A stretch of DNA of 64,000 nucleotides from Nitrososphaerales archaeon (GCA_030041295.1 JASHOD010000142.1:17602-81601), one strand, 5' to 3'. Counted from the stretch's first letter, positions 8,728 to 18,474 are shown. The notes: a model not told the origin generated them from the letters alone. Translations and numbers: made by a program.

Positions 8728-9942
8728 ATGAGAATTTGCGTGGTGGGTGCCGGTCTATCAGGACTGGTAGCGGCGGACTTGTTGAACAGCGCAGAGCATG
8801 ACGTTATATTGCTTGAAGCGCGAAACAGGGTCGGAGGACGCGTTTGGACACAAAAACTGCCTAGCGGATCGATAATCGAGAGAGGGGCCGAATATATTGA
8901 TTTAGAGCAACATGCGTTGCTTTTCACGCTCGCGAGGCTCGGGCTTTCTCTTGCACCTGCTGGGACAAGCTATACTGCTAGAGAACCGCGGGGTGGCATC
9001 GGTACCACGATAAAGGAAATGAGCGAAGCGGTAGATGTCGTAAAGACTCTTATCGCGAAGGAACCATTGCGTTTATTGAACCAATCCGCGGCGGAGCTGC
9101 TTTCTGATGCAGATATATCCTCAGGGGCGAGAGAAGCAATTGCGTCGCGTGTCCAGATCACGACCGCTTATCCCGTTGACAAGGTACACGCATACGCCCT
9201 TATTCATATTGGGTTCGGTACATCTGAAGGTTTGAGGGTAGCTGGCGGTAACCAAAGTGTCGCGTTGCGTCTGGCCGAGCGCCTCGGGGATGAACGAGTC
9301 CTGTTGTCTCATCCTGTAACTAGAATAAGGTGGTCGCAGAATGGCGTAACATTAGAAAGCGGGCAAGACTCGTTTAGTTGTAAAGCCTGTATAATCACCG
9401 TCCCCGCGAGTGTGATTTCAAAAATCCATTTTGATCCCGAATTGCCCCGATGGAAGGAGGAAGCTTTTCGAAACGTGGCGTACGGTCACGCAGCAAAGTT
9501 GTACATCCCACTTACACGTGTTCCTCCACCGAGTTCAGTTCATTCTGTCCCGGATCACTACTGGACTTGGACCGCGAAGGATGAAAGTGGAAACGTGCAA
9601 CCTGTCGTCAGTGCCTTCGCGGGCTCTGCGCAAAGCTTGGAAAGGCTCGAAGTCAAGAACGGACCCAAGAAATGGGTCGAAAATCTTCGAAAGCTGAGAC
9701 CTGACTTGGAACTGGATTCAGAAAATGTGCTTCTCTCGACGTGGGACGACGAGCCATGGGTCGAAGCCGCCTATTCTGCAAGACCGCTAAACCTTCCGCT
9801 TTCCTACGATGAAATCCTATCAAGACCTATCGGCCCACTGCATTTCGCTGGAGAACATACGGCAGGTCAGCACTCTTCAACTATGGATGGCGCAGTACGA
9901 TCTGGAATAAGAGCTGCCGGCGAAATCATGATAACGCCCTAA
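8728..9942 (+). CDS. Flavin-containing amine oxidase
   Basis: The 404-residue protein begins with a Rossmann FAD motif ([13 protein letters not shown]) followed by [14 protein letters not shown], the signature of the monoamine oxidase/phytoene desaturase superfamily. The C-terminal [18 protein letters not shown] segment is the second FAD-binding signature. It oxidises an amine to an imine with transfer of electrons to oxygen or another acceptor. Length is slightly short of bacterial monoamine oxidases (about 450). It stands alone on its strand, facing the topoisomerase gene. Confidence 0.9.
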   Translation: MRICVVGAGLSGLVAADLLNSAEHDVILLEARNRVGGRVWTQKLPSGSIIERGAEYIDLEQHALLFTLARLGLSLAPAGTSYTAREPRGGIGTTIKEMSEAVDVVKTLIAKEPLRLLNQSAAELLSDADISSGAREAIASRVQITTAYPVDKVHAYALIHIGFGTSEGLRVAGGNQSVALRLAERLGDERVLLSHPVTRIRWSQNGVTLESGQDSFSCKACIITVPASVISKIHFDPELPRWKEEAFRNVAYGHAAKLYIPLTRVPPPSSVHSVPDHYWTWTAKDESGNVQPVVSAFAGSAQSLERLEVKNGPKKWVENLRKLRPDLELDSENVLLSTWDDEPWVEAAYSARPLNLPLSYDEILSRPIGPLHFAGEHTAGQHSSTMDGAVRSGIRAAGEIMITP

Positions 9943-10065
9943 AGCAAAGCCAATGCTTGAAAGTAATTCATTAAGGACTCTCGCGCCGGTGAAATTCGCG
10001 CCTCTATTCCGAATATAAAAAGGAATGATGACGGTTATGTCTTCTTCCGATATCCTAGGGCAGGG

Positions 10066-13002
10066 CTACTGTTTCTTCTCTAGTTGTACCCTTACTCCGG
10101 CCGCGGCGTCTTGCTCACGTGGTTTTGTCCCTTCACTGACGGAAATACCACTTCCCCCGTCCACCCACGCCATCTTGCGTTGAAGGGTTGTCGTGTAAAG
10201 TACCTTCCAATCCAGTCCAATCCGATCCGCCCAAGTTTTGAACACACGAGGATCAATATAGTTGCGTAGAGAGGTGTTCAAGTTGTAATCACGCGTTTGC
10301 TCCGTGAGCTCGATTTGCTTTCTCAGTTTTGCGATCCGAATTTTGAGCCGTTCCTTCTGCTTGTCTGTTTTCACCGTACTTTGTTCTAATTGCGCGAGCC
10401 TTTCCTTCTTCTTCTGCAAGGTTTGCTCGAAGGTTTTGGGAGGAGTCCTTTTGTGGTTGCATTTCAATGCAGCTTCAAGGTTTGCAAGGCGAGCCTCGTA
10501 GATCTTCTCGTGCTCGGGAGTCCCCTCTAGGAACTTGTTGTGGATTTTCAGATAATCTTTCACGACTGTTGTCGCAAGAAAAGTGCGAAACACCTTCGCG
10601 GTAAGGCCTGGTGAGGCTCTACCGAAGAAGTCATTTACATGGCGTGATGTGATTCCGTCAAAAATCAGATCGTCAGGTTTCTTGCCCTTGCAAAATTCAC
10701 GAAGATTGTCGATCGCGACACTTTCGCTTGGACTCACTTCGAGAGTTTTCTGCCACCGAACATAGTCCTTTCCAAAGAAATCGAAATCGACCGCGTTCTG
10801 CCGCGCAAAGATTAGATGCTCAACGCGTAGGGTGGATGCCCCAACCGTATCGGCCTCGTCCTCGTCTTTTTCATCTCCGACCCTCATCGCGAGCCTATAA
10901 ATTAGAAAACAAGCGGTTGCAATCTTTCTCTCTTTTGGATCTTTCGACTTCATTGATTTCAAAATATAGGACTCGACTTTTCTGATATCTTTCTCCAGTT
11001 TCTGCGCCTTGTCATACTTGCTCTTGTCGCGCATTTGACGAATGCTCGATGAATCGTGCAACCAAACGTACTTCACTTTGTCAGCGAGTTTATCAGTCCA
11101 GCACGCAATCCACATGCATTCTGGTTGGTGTACGATCTTCCATTTTTTGTTCTCAGGATTTGGGGCGTTCTCATCTAGGTTTAACGTGACATCTTCTTCC
11201 ATTACTCTCGGTTTCCAATGACCTCGAAGAGGGTGCGAATTATGAACAACAAATCCATCCGCGATGAAATTTGGATCGCTCGTCTCAGCCATTGAAACAT
11301 CATAAGTTTGGGCTTTTCCAGCTTCTTTTATCGAAAGAACTTTTTCAAGACAAAACAGTTCTGAATCGAGGACTTGTAATCTTGACCAGTCCCACTTTGC
11401 GCGCAAACTATTCGATCGTGTATCGAATGAATTGAATTTGCTTCTTGAACCTTCAAGAATATCACCTTCATCCAGCAGCAGTCGACATACAGATTTGTAT
11501 TCGCTAACAAAAAATCGATACGTCTTGCTTGACGAATATCCATGGCGATCTCTAGTTGTAAGATTGGAAACTTGGAGGCTTGCACTTATCGCTAGTTCAC
11601 GAAAATCCTCGATTAGGCGACGGTTAGGAGACTCGAATCCGAAAGATGAATATTGAATACCATTTACGCGGTTGACAAAGTAAGCGCCATCAGCATCCGC
11701 ATAACCTCTGATTAGCGCACATTTGAGATCATCCGCAAGTCCAAATACCCATGCGGGTACCCTCTTCGTCAGCGCCGTACCGGTTACCCCCAACGACTGG
11801 ATCGCGGAAGCGAACTCCGTGGAAAATACTTGCAAAACCCAAGAATTTCCAGGAGGGTGTCTTACAATATCAGGAACTAGACCGAAAACCTCTTCGCATA
11901 TCTTCGTATAACGATCGACGAGCTTCTGATGATCCTCCGAAAAAGAGACAACTGATCCGACGCTATTACTCCTTCTGCTTATGTAACCATCCCCTAAATA
12001 ATAGCCCAGGAGACGAGCGAGCTTTGGCGTAACAATCATTCCGTTGACTGTTCGTGAGGGCGTGTTACTGTATTTCGTAGTGCCCGGCGTTTGATACCTT
12101 TTGACAGTTACAACATAGTCGCCTTTCTTCAAATCGGACAAGTTAATCCATTTAAGAGATGCGGGAAATTTTTCTTTCGTAAAATTACCGTTCTCGTTTC
12201 TCCGAGGAACCTTTTCGATGCGAAGCGTGAGAAAAGGATGATTGGATGTAGCTCGTATCGAATGAGTTCGCGTCCTCAGGTTGAGTAACGTTCTGACACC
12301 TTGAGGAGCGATCGAATGAACCGGCTTGTAGAACATCTTTGAAGATCCATGATGGGTTGCAATCATCTCATTTGCGACGAGCTCTTGGACATATTTTGGT
12401 CCATTGATTGCTTTAACTATGGTATCTCCAGATACGCATCCTCTGCCCATGAACAAACCGGGGGGTTCGACAACCCAATTAGCAATCTCAGTCCTGACCC
12501 CGTCCACTAGGGCATAACCGTATTTTTCCTTGAGTTCTAGCCTTTTCTTTTTTCTCTCGGCCGCTAGAGCCTTCTTTTGCTCCTTTGTCAGCTCGACCTT
12601 TTCGGGAAGTGTTGGAAAAACAATGTCGGAAATCCCTGCATTCTTGTATTTCTCGTGGAACAGCTTTAGAAAATCAGAAAGAAAGTTTTGTTGGAAGATC
12701 GGGTCCTCGACGTAAGGCGTTCCGATTTTCTTTGCCCACGCTACCGCCATCTCCTCCTGGGCGAGGTTCATATTGATCTTGTCGCCTTTAATGAACAGGA
12801 TATTGGTCCGTGGATCTGACTTGTATGGCTCTGGAAATACAACCCCGTTATGAGCTAGAGTAGCCCATTGCTTCTTTCTCGAACTAACCCTAGGCTGCCC
12901 CTCCTCTTCTGCCTCTTCCTCCTCATCGTCGCTCTCTTCATCAGCATCAGCAGAGTCGATTCCGTCTTCTTGTTCTTGCTCCAGTTCCTCGACCTCGGTC
13001 AT
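10066..13002 (-). CDS. DNA topoisomerase IB with an intein
   Basis: The 978-residue precursor encodes a eukaryote-type topoisomerase IB that relaxes supercoils by a 3'-phosphotyrosyl intermediate. After an acidic N-terminus comes the core domain (WATLAHNGVVFPEPY, then PPGLFMGRG). At residue 189 an intein interrupts the conserved PPGLF-GRG-HP segment, and the host resumes at Ser589 with SHPLRGHWKPR. The catalytic core includes LIYRLAMRVGDE and TAKVFRTFLATT, followed by a long coiled-coil linker and the active-site Tyr915 in LRNYIDPR. Removing 400 intein residues leaves 578, normal for archaeal topo IB. Such enzymes mark Thaumarchaeota and relatives among Archaea. Confidence 0.95.
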   Translation of the reverse strand: MTEVEELEQEQEDGIDSADADEESDDEEEEAEEEGQPRVSSRKKQWATLAHNGVVFPEPYKSDPRTNILFIKGDKINMNLAQEEMAVAWAKKIGTPYVEDPIFQQNFLSDFLKLFHEKYKNAGISDIVFPTLPEKVELTKEQKKALAAERKKKRLELKEKYGYALVDGVRTEIANWVVEPPGLFMGRGCVSGDTIVKAINGPKYVQELVANEMIATHHGSSKMFYKPVHSIAPQGVRTLLNLRTRTHSIRATSNHPFLTLRIEKVPRRNENGNFTKEKFPASLKWINLSDLKKGDYVVTVKRYQTPGTTKYSNTPSRTVNGMIVTPKLARLLGYYLGDGYISRRSNSVGSVVSFSEDHQKLVDRYTKICEEVFGLVPDIVRHPPGNSWVLQVFSTEFASAIQSLGVTGTALTKRVPAWVFGLADDLKCALIRGYADADGAYFVNRVNGIQYSSFGFESPNRRLIEDFRELAISASLQVSNLTTRDRHGYSSSKTYRFFVSEYKSVCRLLLDEGDILEGSRSKFNSFDTRSNSLRAKWDWSRLQVLDSELFCLEKVLSIKEAGKAQTYDVSMAETSDPNFIADGFVVHNSHPLRGHWKPRVMEEDVTLNLDENAPNPENKKWKIVHQPECMWIACWTDKLADKVKYVWLHDSSSIRQMRDKSKYDKAQKLEKDIRKVESYILKSMKSKDPKERKIATACFLIYRLAMRVGDEKDEDEADTVGASTLRVEHLIFARQNAVDFDFFGKDYVRWQKTLEVSPSESVAIDNLREFCKGKKPDDLIFDGITSRHVNDFFGRASPGLTAKVFRTFLATTVVKDYLKIHNKFLEGTPEHEKIYEARLANLEAALKCNHKRTPPKTFEQTLQKKKERLAQLEQSTVKTDKQKERLKIRIAKLRKQIELTEQTRDYNLNTSLRNYIDPRVFKTWADRIGLDWKVLYTTTLQRKMAWVDGGSGISVSEGTKPREQDAAAGVRVQLEKKQ
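11239..12438 (-). mobile_element. Intein with LAGLIDADG homing endonuclease
   Basis: The insertion is exactly 400 codons, residues 189-588 of the precursor. Block A begins with Cys1 (CVSGDTIVKAI), block B is RATSNHPFLTL with His67, and the endonuclease motifs are LARLLGYYLGDGY (about 140-152) and CALIRGYADADGAYF (about 240-254). Block F/G ends YDVSMAETSDPNFIADGF then VVHN, with terminal His399-Asn400, and Ser is the +1 extein residue. All splicing residues are present, so it should excise itself. Both LAGLIDADG acidic residues are present, so the endonuclease may be active. Base composition does not differ obviously from the host gene. Confidence 0.95.
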
Positions 13003-13304
13003 TTTGTTTTGATTTTACCTGCCAAAATTGTCAAAGCGCGAAATAGCAAAAGCTTGGTTTGCCTATTGCATCATTTTGGCCTAACCTGCACTTAAACCTA
13101 TACAAAAATTTGTCAAAGTCCGCAGAAATCGAGCACGTAATGAGAAGAATTGAGTTCATCGGTGATCGGTGATCAAGCTTCAATCAGTTGCTTCGTTACC
13201 TAGTCGGTTGATGAATGTTTAGGACCCGCTCGGGAACAAGCGAAGATCTAACAATTCCGGCGCGTTGCAGGCCGTGGTGACCGCCCGGGGGCGACTCGCG
13301 ATGC
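13003..13304. other. Intergenic region between topoisomerase and esterase relic
   Basis: The first part holds the topoisomerase promoter on the minus strand. The portion near 13160 has an immediate GGTGATC direct repeat (tcggtgatcggtgatc). From about 13230 composition turns GC-rich and belongs to the tail of the decayed esterase segment. No convincing gene is seen. Confidence 0.4.
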
Positions 13305-13962
13305 TCAACGTCCAAACGCCCACGACACCATAAGCGGGAACTCTTCTCTCCAAAAGGCGTCGCCGTGCGACCCGACACGCTCGGTCATGACAACAGCCGT
13401 ATCTGCATTGCGTAGCGTGACAGCTCATCGGTTCGTGTTCTTAAGAAAGAACGGTTCCCGCGTGCCGGCGACGAGGTACACATGCGGAAGTGATCTTGCA
13501 TCTCGGTAGGCAGTATGTAACCTCCGCCCGGCGACTCGCAAAAGACCGCACCGTAGAAATTGGGACGGCGAAGCCCATGGTGAGCGCGAACTCTCCACTC
13601 GCGGAGACACAAAACACAGCCGTGCGTTTGGCAGGCAGCGCGACTACGAAACACGACCGCGCTCATTGGCAGACATCCCCGACGAAGAACTTCTCGTTTG
13701 CCGCGAACCGTTCCGCGTTAAAGGGCGCCGAGTACTCGCGGAGTCGCTGCATCTCGTCGTCCAGCCGGTGGATACCGACTATCATGGTTGGACGTACGTC
13801 AGCCAACTCTAGGACTCGGCCCCACTGCGAGATCAACTGACCATCACCGGCGAAAACGACTGCTTCGGGCGGAACTGGCGGGACGTACAGCGTCACTTGA
13901 CGACCCTCGTTGTAGTTCAACGTCTCAGTGACGAGATTTCCCGAAATGGACGAAGACGACAT
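13305..13962 (-). pseudogene. Decayed alpha/beta-hydrolase (esterase-like) gene
   Basis: This GC-rich stretch reads as one protein spread over several minus-strand frames. From ATG 13962, with GGAGG eight bases upstream, it runs VTLYVPPVPPEAVVFAGDGQ and FFVGDVCQ, then a TGA. The same frame goes on with ALPAKRTAVFCVSASGEFAL, the nucleophile-elbow region, where Gly-x-Ser-x-Gly appears as VSASG. A shift gives PNFYGAVFCESPGGGYILP, another gives HVYLVAGTREPFFLKN, and the last gives VMTERVGSHGDAFWREEFPL with the catalytic His of a GSHG motif. Enterochelin-esterase-like hydrolases have this order. At least three indels and a stop make it non-functional. Confidence 0.75.
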
Positions 13963-13999
13963 TGTCACTGCCTCCTTACTTTTTCGCAATACATCAAGT

Positions 14000-14473
14000 T
14001 CATGATAGCGGAATGAAGTCGTCTGGCGACTTGAATATCCGTAAAATCGCGTGGCTCTTGCTGTCGCGAAAAACTTTCCAGTATTTCGTCCTCAAGTTCG
14101 CGATATATTCATCGTATTCGTTCGTATCGCGGAAGGCAAGAACTTGCATCACGTCCCATTCGCCAGTGACTGAAGCGTCCATGAGAACATGGTGACTAGC
14201 CCTAAAATCCTCTAGTGCACTCGCGAGTACAGTTTCGTCGAATGATCCTAGTTTGAGGAACAAAACAAAAAATATGCTATAGCCTAGCTTTGCGTAGTCA
14301 ATCTTCGCTCGAAATCCGTTTATTACGTTGGCTTTCTCGAGCTTTGCGATTCTTGATGCGACAGTTTGTCTTGTCATGCCGACTTTTTGTGCAAGCTTCT
14401 TTGAGGACTGGAGCGAATCTTTCGCCAATTCAACAAGCAATTTTCTATCGGTTTGGTCAATTATGTTTTCCAA
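14000..14473 (-). CDS. Lrp/AsnC family transcriptional regulator
   Basis: The 157-residue protein has an N-terminal winged helix (DQTDRKLLVELAKDSLQSSK; recognition helix MTRQTVASRIAKLEKANVI) and a C-terminal RAM/ligand-sensing ferredoxin-like domain (about residues 65-150). Lrp/AsnC proteins form octamers that sense amino acids. It is transcribed away from S-adenosylhomocysteine hydrolase over a 154-base gap holding palindromes, which suggests it controls itself and possibly that gene; this is inference. Confidence 0.9.
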   Translation of the reverse strand: MENIIDQTDRKLLVELAKDSLQSSKKLAQKVGMTRQTVASRIAKLEKANVINGFRAKIDYAKLGYSIFFVLFLKLGSFDETVLASALEDFRASHHVLMDASVTGEWDVMQVLAFRDTNEYDEYIANLRTKYWKVFRDSKSHAILRIFKSPDDFIPLS

Positions 14474-14510
14474 TGATTAACACAATGTTAAGTGAAAGCG
14501 ATGATCATGT

Positions 14511-14526
14511 GTTATAACGTTAACGT
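14511..14526. promoter_or_regulatory. Overlapping palindromes in the Lrp-ahcY divergent region
   Basis: GTTATAAC (14511-14518) runs into ACGTTAACGT (14517-14526), a perfect 10-base palindrome. They sit about 45 bases before the Lrp start and about 105 bases before the hydrolase start. Lrp/AsnC proteins usually bind such short dyads, but no binding can be proven from sequence. Confidence 0.3.
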
Positions 14527-14627
14527 CTTTCTTGAATTTCTTTACTTCTGACAATACTTAAATTGATATTAGAGCACACGAAAGGTTAACCCCGTTTCGA
14601 ATTTTGTAATTTGGATAGTGCATAATT

Positions 14628-15878
14628 TTGAGCAAAATCAAAGATCCATCTCTCGCTAGTGCTGGAAGAAAGAAAATCGAGTGGGCAGAATCGAGAATGC
14701 CTGTCCTAATGAAATTACGTGCGATTCATTCGAAGAAAAAGACACTTCAAGGATTCAAAATCTCGGGTTGCCTTCACGTGACGAAAGAAACCGCTGTTTT
14801 GGTTGAAACTTTCAAGGCTTCTGGGGCGCAAGTTGCCTGGTCCGGGTGCAACCCGTTATCCACGCAAGACGATGTGTGCGCGGCCCTGGACGCAAAGGGG
14901 GTCGAGATGTTTGCGTGGCGCGGCCTAACTCCGAATGAGTATTATTGGTGCATCGAAGAGACTCTCAAGATAAAGCCCCAACTCACGTTAGATGACGGGG
15001 CGGATCTAATTTTCACGGTTCATACAAAACACACGGAATACCTAAACGGACTCGAAGGAGGGACAGAAGAAACTACGACCGGCGTCCACAGGATTAGGGC
15101 GATGGCTAAAGACGGAAAACTGCGCTACCCAATCATAGCAGTAAATGACGCGGAGACAAAATCTGATTTTGACAATGTGTACGGAACCGGTCAAAGCGCA
15201 ATCGATGGTGTGATACGAGCGACGAACGTGCTCTTTGCTGGCAAGAATGTCGTGATTTCTGGATACGGGCACTGCGGCAAAGGATTATCCTCAAGGGCGA
15301 GGGGCCTGGGAGCCAACGTCATAGTGACGGAAGTAGATTCGATTCAAGCGCTGCGCGCTAGAATGGATGGGTACAGCGTGATGTCGATGGGAAAAGCGGC
15401 GAGAACGGGGGACATTTTCATCACAGCAACAGGATGCAAAGATGTGATTACAAAAGACCATTTTGCTCAAATGAAGGACGGGGCGATTTTGGCTAATGCA
15501 GGCCACTTCAACGTCGAGTATTCAATATCAGATCTCGAAGCTCTTTCAAAGAAGAAAAGGGAGATTAGACCTGACAATGTCGAGTACACTTTGCCTAATG
15601 GAAGGAGGGTTTATGCTCTCGCGGAGGGAAGACTCGTCAATCTTGCAGCGGCCGAAGGACATCCTAGCGAAGTTATGGACATGAGTTTTGCAAACCAGTT
15701 CCTCTCAATCTTGAGGCTCTCTGGAGAAGGCAAGAACTTGAAGCCGGATGTTTATGAGATTCCGAGGTCCCAGGATGAGGAAGTTGCGAGATTGAAACTT
15801 GAAAGCATGGGGATGGAAATTGACTCGCTCTCGAAGGAGCAGATTAAATACCTCACCAGTTGGGAAAGCGGGACCTAA
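14628..15878 (+). CDS. ahcY: S-adenosyl-L-homocysteine hydrolase
   Basis: This is a 416-residue adenosylhomocysteinase, which splits S-adenosylhomocysteine to adenosine and homocysteine and so relieves product inhibition of methyltransferases. Visible family landmarks are LHVTKETAVLVETFKASGAQ, SGCNPLSTQDDVCAAL, the substrate segment EGGTEETTTGVHR, and the NAD-binding GYGHCGKG. The C-terminus is of the archaeal/bacterial short type. The start is TTG. It faces away from an Lrp/AsnC gene. Context with Taw1, diphthine synthase and other methyltransferases in the window fits a general housekeeping role. Confidence 0.96.
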   Translation: MSKIKDPSLASAGRKKIEWAESRMPVLMKLRAIHSKKKTLQGFKISGCLHVTKETAVLVETFKASGAQVAWSGCNPLSTQDDVCAALDAKGVEMFAWRGLTPNEYYWCIEETLKIKPQLTLDDGADLIFTVHTKHTEYLNGLEGGTEETTTGVHRIRAMAKDGKLRYPIIAVNDAETKSDFDNVYGTGQSAIDGVIRATNVLFAGKNVVISGYGHCGKGLSSRARGLGANVIVTEVDSIQALRARMDGYSVMSMGKAARTGDIFITATGCKDVITKDHFAQMKDGAILANAGHFNVEYSISDLEALSKKKREIRPDNVEYTLPNGRRVYALAEGRLVNLAAAEGHPSEVMDMSFANQFLSILRLSGEGKNLKPDVYEIPRSQDEEVARLKLESMGMEIDSLSKEQIKYLTSWESGT

Positions 15879-16224
15879 GAAAAGGATTCGATCTTGAGTC
15901 TGCTCCTGCTGATTGCCGCGAATTTCAACGGCGCGTACTATTCGTACTCCTGTGTAGTGAGAGATTTCGAAGTTAGCAAAATAATTGGGAAAATCAGCGG
16001 GCTGGCACGCCAATTGACTAAATTTTTCTTTCCGGAGAAATTGGCTAGATCTCCGACCCGGTTGTAAGGTCGTAGTAAAGTTCGGACGACTTTCGAGCTC
16101 CTCTTTTCGGTTTACTACTTTTTGGATTGTGAGATAAGGTTGAATTTTTTTTACGATTTTCGTGCTTGCATTGTCGCCTCAAGCAATATAGACAAGAAAG
16201 TACGGCCTTGATAACGAGCAAAGT
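15879..16224. other. Intergenic region after ahcY
   Basis: About 346 bases without a convincing gene. T-rich tracts near 16023 and 16144 could serve as a terminator for ahcY, and a CAATATAGAC stretch near 16183 could be the TATA element for the next gene. No RNA gene was recognised. Confidence 0.35.
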
Positions 16225-16788
16225 GTGAGAGACGAGCAGAGATCCGGGTTAAGGGCGGGTTTGATCTCGGGGGCAGTCTGGGCTGCCCTGATGACTCTCG
16301 CGACCGTCAGCGAGATTGGATTGAATTATTCCGCGGTGCTATCAAGTTACAACAGCTATTGCAACGCAAACGCTACAGCTTGCGGCGGATTGACAGGTTC
16401 TCAGTACGTTACCCAAAGTGTTGAATTCAACTCTATCATTACGATTATCGTCGGAATCGCATTTGGCGCGCTCGTTGGATACCTTTTCATCATGATTGCC
16501 TCGAGGTTTCTTTTGAGGCAGAGTTACATGGTAAAAGGTGTATTAATATCCGTGTTTTTGTGGTTGCTTTACGAATTGGGACTGACCGGATTTTCCGACT
16601 GGTACCAATTACTCACATCGCTTGTTGTCTCTTTGTTTTCCGGCTACGTTCTCGGACTCCTCTATACGAGATATAGTGGGCCTCCACCACAACTGGTGGG
16701 GAAAGAATCTGACTATGCCAAAAACGCAGGATCTTCTGGATCTGACGGTTTTTCGAAGTCGGGTCGCAAAGGAGGGTCTCAACCGTAA
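16225..16788 (+). CDS. Four-helix membrane protein, unknown function
   Basis: The 187-residue product has membrane segments at about 9-28, 68-90, 98-118 and 124-145. The first extracytoplasmic loop contains the two cysteines of CNANATACGG, which could form a disulfide. A soluble Ser/Gly/Lys-rich tail follows. The family is not recognised. The start is GTG. The gene overlaps the end of the convergent AAA ATPase gene by 10 bases. Confidence 0.7.
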   Translation: MRDEQRSGLRAGLISGAVWAALMTLATVSEIGLNYSAVLSSYNSYCNANATACGGLTGSQYVTQSVEFNSIITIIVGIAFGALVGYLFIMIASRFLLRQSYMVKGVLISVFLWLLYELGLTGFSDWYQLLTSLVVSLFSGYVLGLLYTRYSGPPPQLVGKESDYAKNAGSSGSDGFSKSGRKGGSQP

Positions 16789-17702
16789 TAGGTTGGGGAC
16801 AATTCGCTTTTCATATTCGTACTTGAGGACGAGCGTTCAAAGTAATTCCTGAGATATTCGTAATATCTCAAATCCTCTCCTCTCAAGCTAGGTCTAACGC
16901 CATCCAAGGCTTTCTCGAAATAACTCATGGAAAGCGGTTCCTTCTTGTTCGCTATGAACTTCTTGAGCCAGTTTGTAGTGGCGTTGTTCACCAATAGCTC
17001 CAAGTCAGCTCCGGTGTAGAGATGAGTCTTTTGTGCGAGAATATCGACGTCAATTTCGTCAATTGGTTTACCGTTCAAATGAATTTTCAAGATTTCTTTA
17101 CGCTCGGCTTTGTTCGGAGGAGGTATGTAGATCATCTTGTCAAATCTTCCGGGACGTAGAAGAGCAGGATCGAGCCTGTTCGGGATATTCGTTGAACCGA
17201 GAATCGTGACCTGATTTAGCGGAACAAAGCCATCCATCTCAGATAATAAGGAAGAAAGTAATGAAGTCCTTGCATCCTCAATCATGATTGCTTGCCTGTT
17301 TGGTGCCAAGCTTTCTAGCTCATCGAAAAAGACAATCGAGGGCTTTGTCTTTGCGGCTTTCACGAAAAGTTGTCTGACTCTTCTCTCCGAGACTCCGAAC
17401 CATTCACTCATGATGTCGGAGGAACGAATATGATAGAACGTCGCGCTGCATTCTCTTGCTATTGTTCTTGCAAAGAGGGTCTTACCCGTACCTGGAGCGC
17501 CCCAAAGTAAAATCCCCTTTGGCGCCCTTATGTTGAGTTTCTTGTATAAGAGGGGGTGGCGCATCGGCATTATAATTGCATCGCGGATTTCCTGCTTGAC
17601 CGAATCATAGCCTCCAATATTTTGGAAGGTCAAATCTACGATTTGCTTCCTGGGCCTGCGCTTTGTATCCTTGTGAGTCTTTTTTCTGAGTTTAAGCGCC
17701 AT
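16779..17702 (-). CDS. AAA ATPase, single-domain, proteasome/Cdc48-like
   Basis: The 307-residue protein carries one AAA module: Walker A GAPGTGKT (68-75), Walker B VFFDELE (124-130), sensor-1 Asn172 in STNIPNR and the paired arginine fingers of LLRPGRFD. The pore-loop position reads WFGVSE, keeping an aromatic. The helical C-subdomain (THLYTGADLELLVNNA) is like that of Cdc48/PAN. There is no N-terminal coiled coil or OB domain, only about 25 basic residues, so it is not a full PAN or Cdc48. It may form a hexameric remodeller with an unknown partner. Confidence 0.88.
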   Translation of the reverse strand: MALKLRKKTHKDTKRRPRKQIVDLTFQNIGGYDSVKQEIRDAIIMPMRHPLLYKKLNIRAPKGILLWGAPGTGKTLFARTIARECSATFYHIRSSDIMSEWFGVSERRVRQLFVKAAKTKPSIVFFDELESLAPNRQAIMIEDARTSLLSSLLSEMDGFVPLNQVTILGSTNIPNRLDPALLRPGRFDKMIYIPPPNKAERKEILKIHLNGKPIDEIDVDILAQKTHLYTGADLELLVNNATTNWLKKFIANKKEPLSMSYFEKALDGVRPSLRGEDLRYYEYLRNYFERSSSSTNMKSELSPTYYG

Positions 17703-17829
17703 TCAGATTCAAAGCTTGAAACTAGAGGACATTTAATATCTTTGAATAAAACAAGATAAGGCAAAGCTTCAAATTATTTTACAAAATGCGTGCGCCTTTG
17801 CCTTTGTTCTCAATTCTACCAAATGCTTT

Positions 17830-18372
17830 TTGAAACGCTCCGGCTCTGAAGAAATTGTGACTGCAAGCTCCGAAATTTCGAAACCAGACTGGCTAAATCC
17901 ACCGAAGACTGTTCATGCAGTACTCTGCCATATTACTAAGGGCAATGAGTATCTTTTGCTTCTGAAATCGAGTGGAAGATTTGGGGAGGGATTCTGGAAC
18001 GCGCCAGGCGGCAAGCTAGAGCCGAACGAAAAGCCGGAAGATGCGGCTAGACGTGAAGTGCTCGAAGAGACTGGGTTAAGAATTTCAGAGCTGACCGAAG
18101 CTGGATCTCTGAAGTTCTATTTCGGCAAGAATAAGCAATTCCCAGATTGGTCTGTTGATGTATTTGTCTCTTCGAAATTTGAGGGAAAACTTACCGAAAG
18201 CAAGGAAGGTAAACTGCGTTGGTTCAAAAAAGATTCCATGCCTTATGACAGAATGTGGGCCGATGATATTCACTGGCTACCTCTCTTGCTTCAAGGAAAA
18301 AAGTTCCAAGGCACGTTCATTTTCAGCGCTGATTCGAAGGAGCTACTAAACTCGTCTATCACTTTGGTATAG
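17830..18372 (+). CDS. Nudix hydrolase (MutT-like)
   Basis: The 180-residue protein has a full Nudix box, GGKLEPNEKPEDAARREVLE followed by ETGL, within a fold that starts HAVLCHITKGNEYLLLLKSS. The downstream LKFYFGKNKQFPDWSVDVFV and EGKLRWFKKDSMPYDRMWAD segments resemble MTH1/8-oxo-dGTP diphosphatases, so removal of oxidised nucleotides is likely but not proven. The start is TTG with no better option nearby; the first 25 residues are not part of the fold. Confidence 0.88.
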   Translation: MKRSGSEEIVTASSEISKPDWLNPPKTVHAVLCHITKGNEYLLLLKSSGRFGEGFWNAPGGKLEPNEKPEDAARREVLEETGLRISELTEAGSLKFYFGKNKQFPDWSVDVFVSSKFEGKLTESKEGKLRWFKKDSMPYDRMWADDIHWLPLLLQGKKFQGTFIFSADSKELLNSSITLV

Positions 18373-18416
18373 GTTCATCAAGGAGATTTCTTTCGAGTAT
18401 GAAAATACCCAGAGTG

Positions 18417-18430
18417 CTGTAAATATACAG
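18417..18430. promoter_or_regulatory. Dyad overlapping a TATA-like element
   Basis: CTGTAAATATACAG has 5-bp inverted arms around AATA and contains a TATA-like core about 50 bases upstream of the radical SAM gene. It could combine promoter and operator functions. Confidence 0.3.
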
Positions 18431-18474
18431 TAATTCTTATCAAATAGTTCGTATCTGTTTGTTCGCTCGAATTC

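Noticed and set aside
13490..13840. 116-codon plus-strand frame
   Set aside because: It is open only because of high G+C and lies antisense to the recognisable esterase relic.
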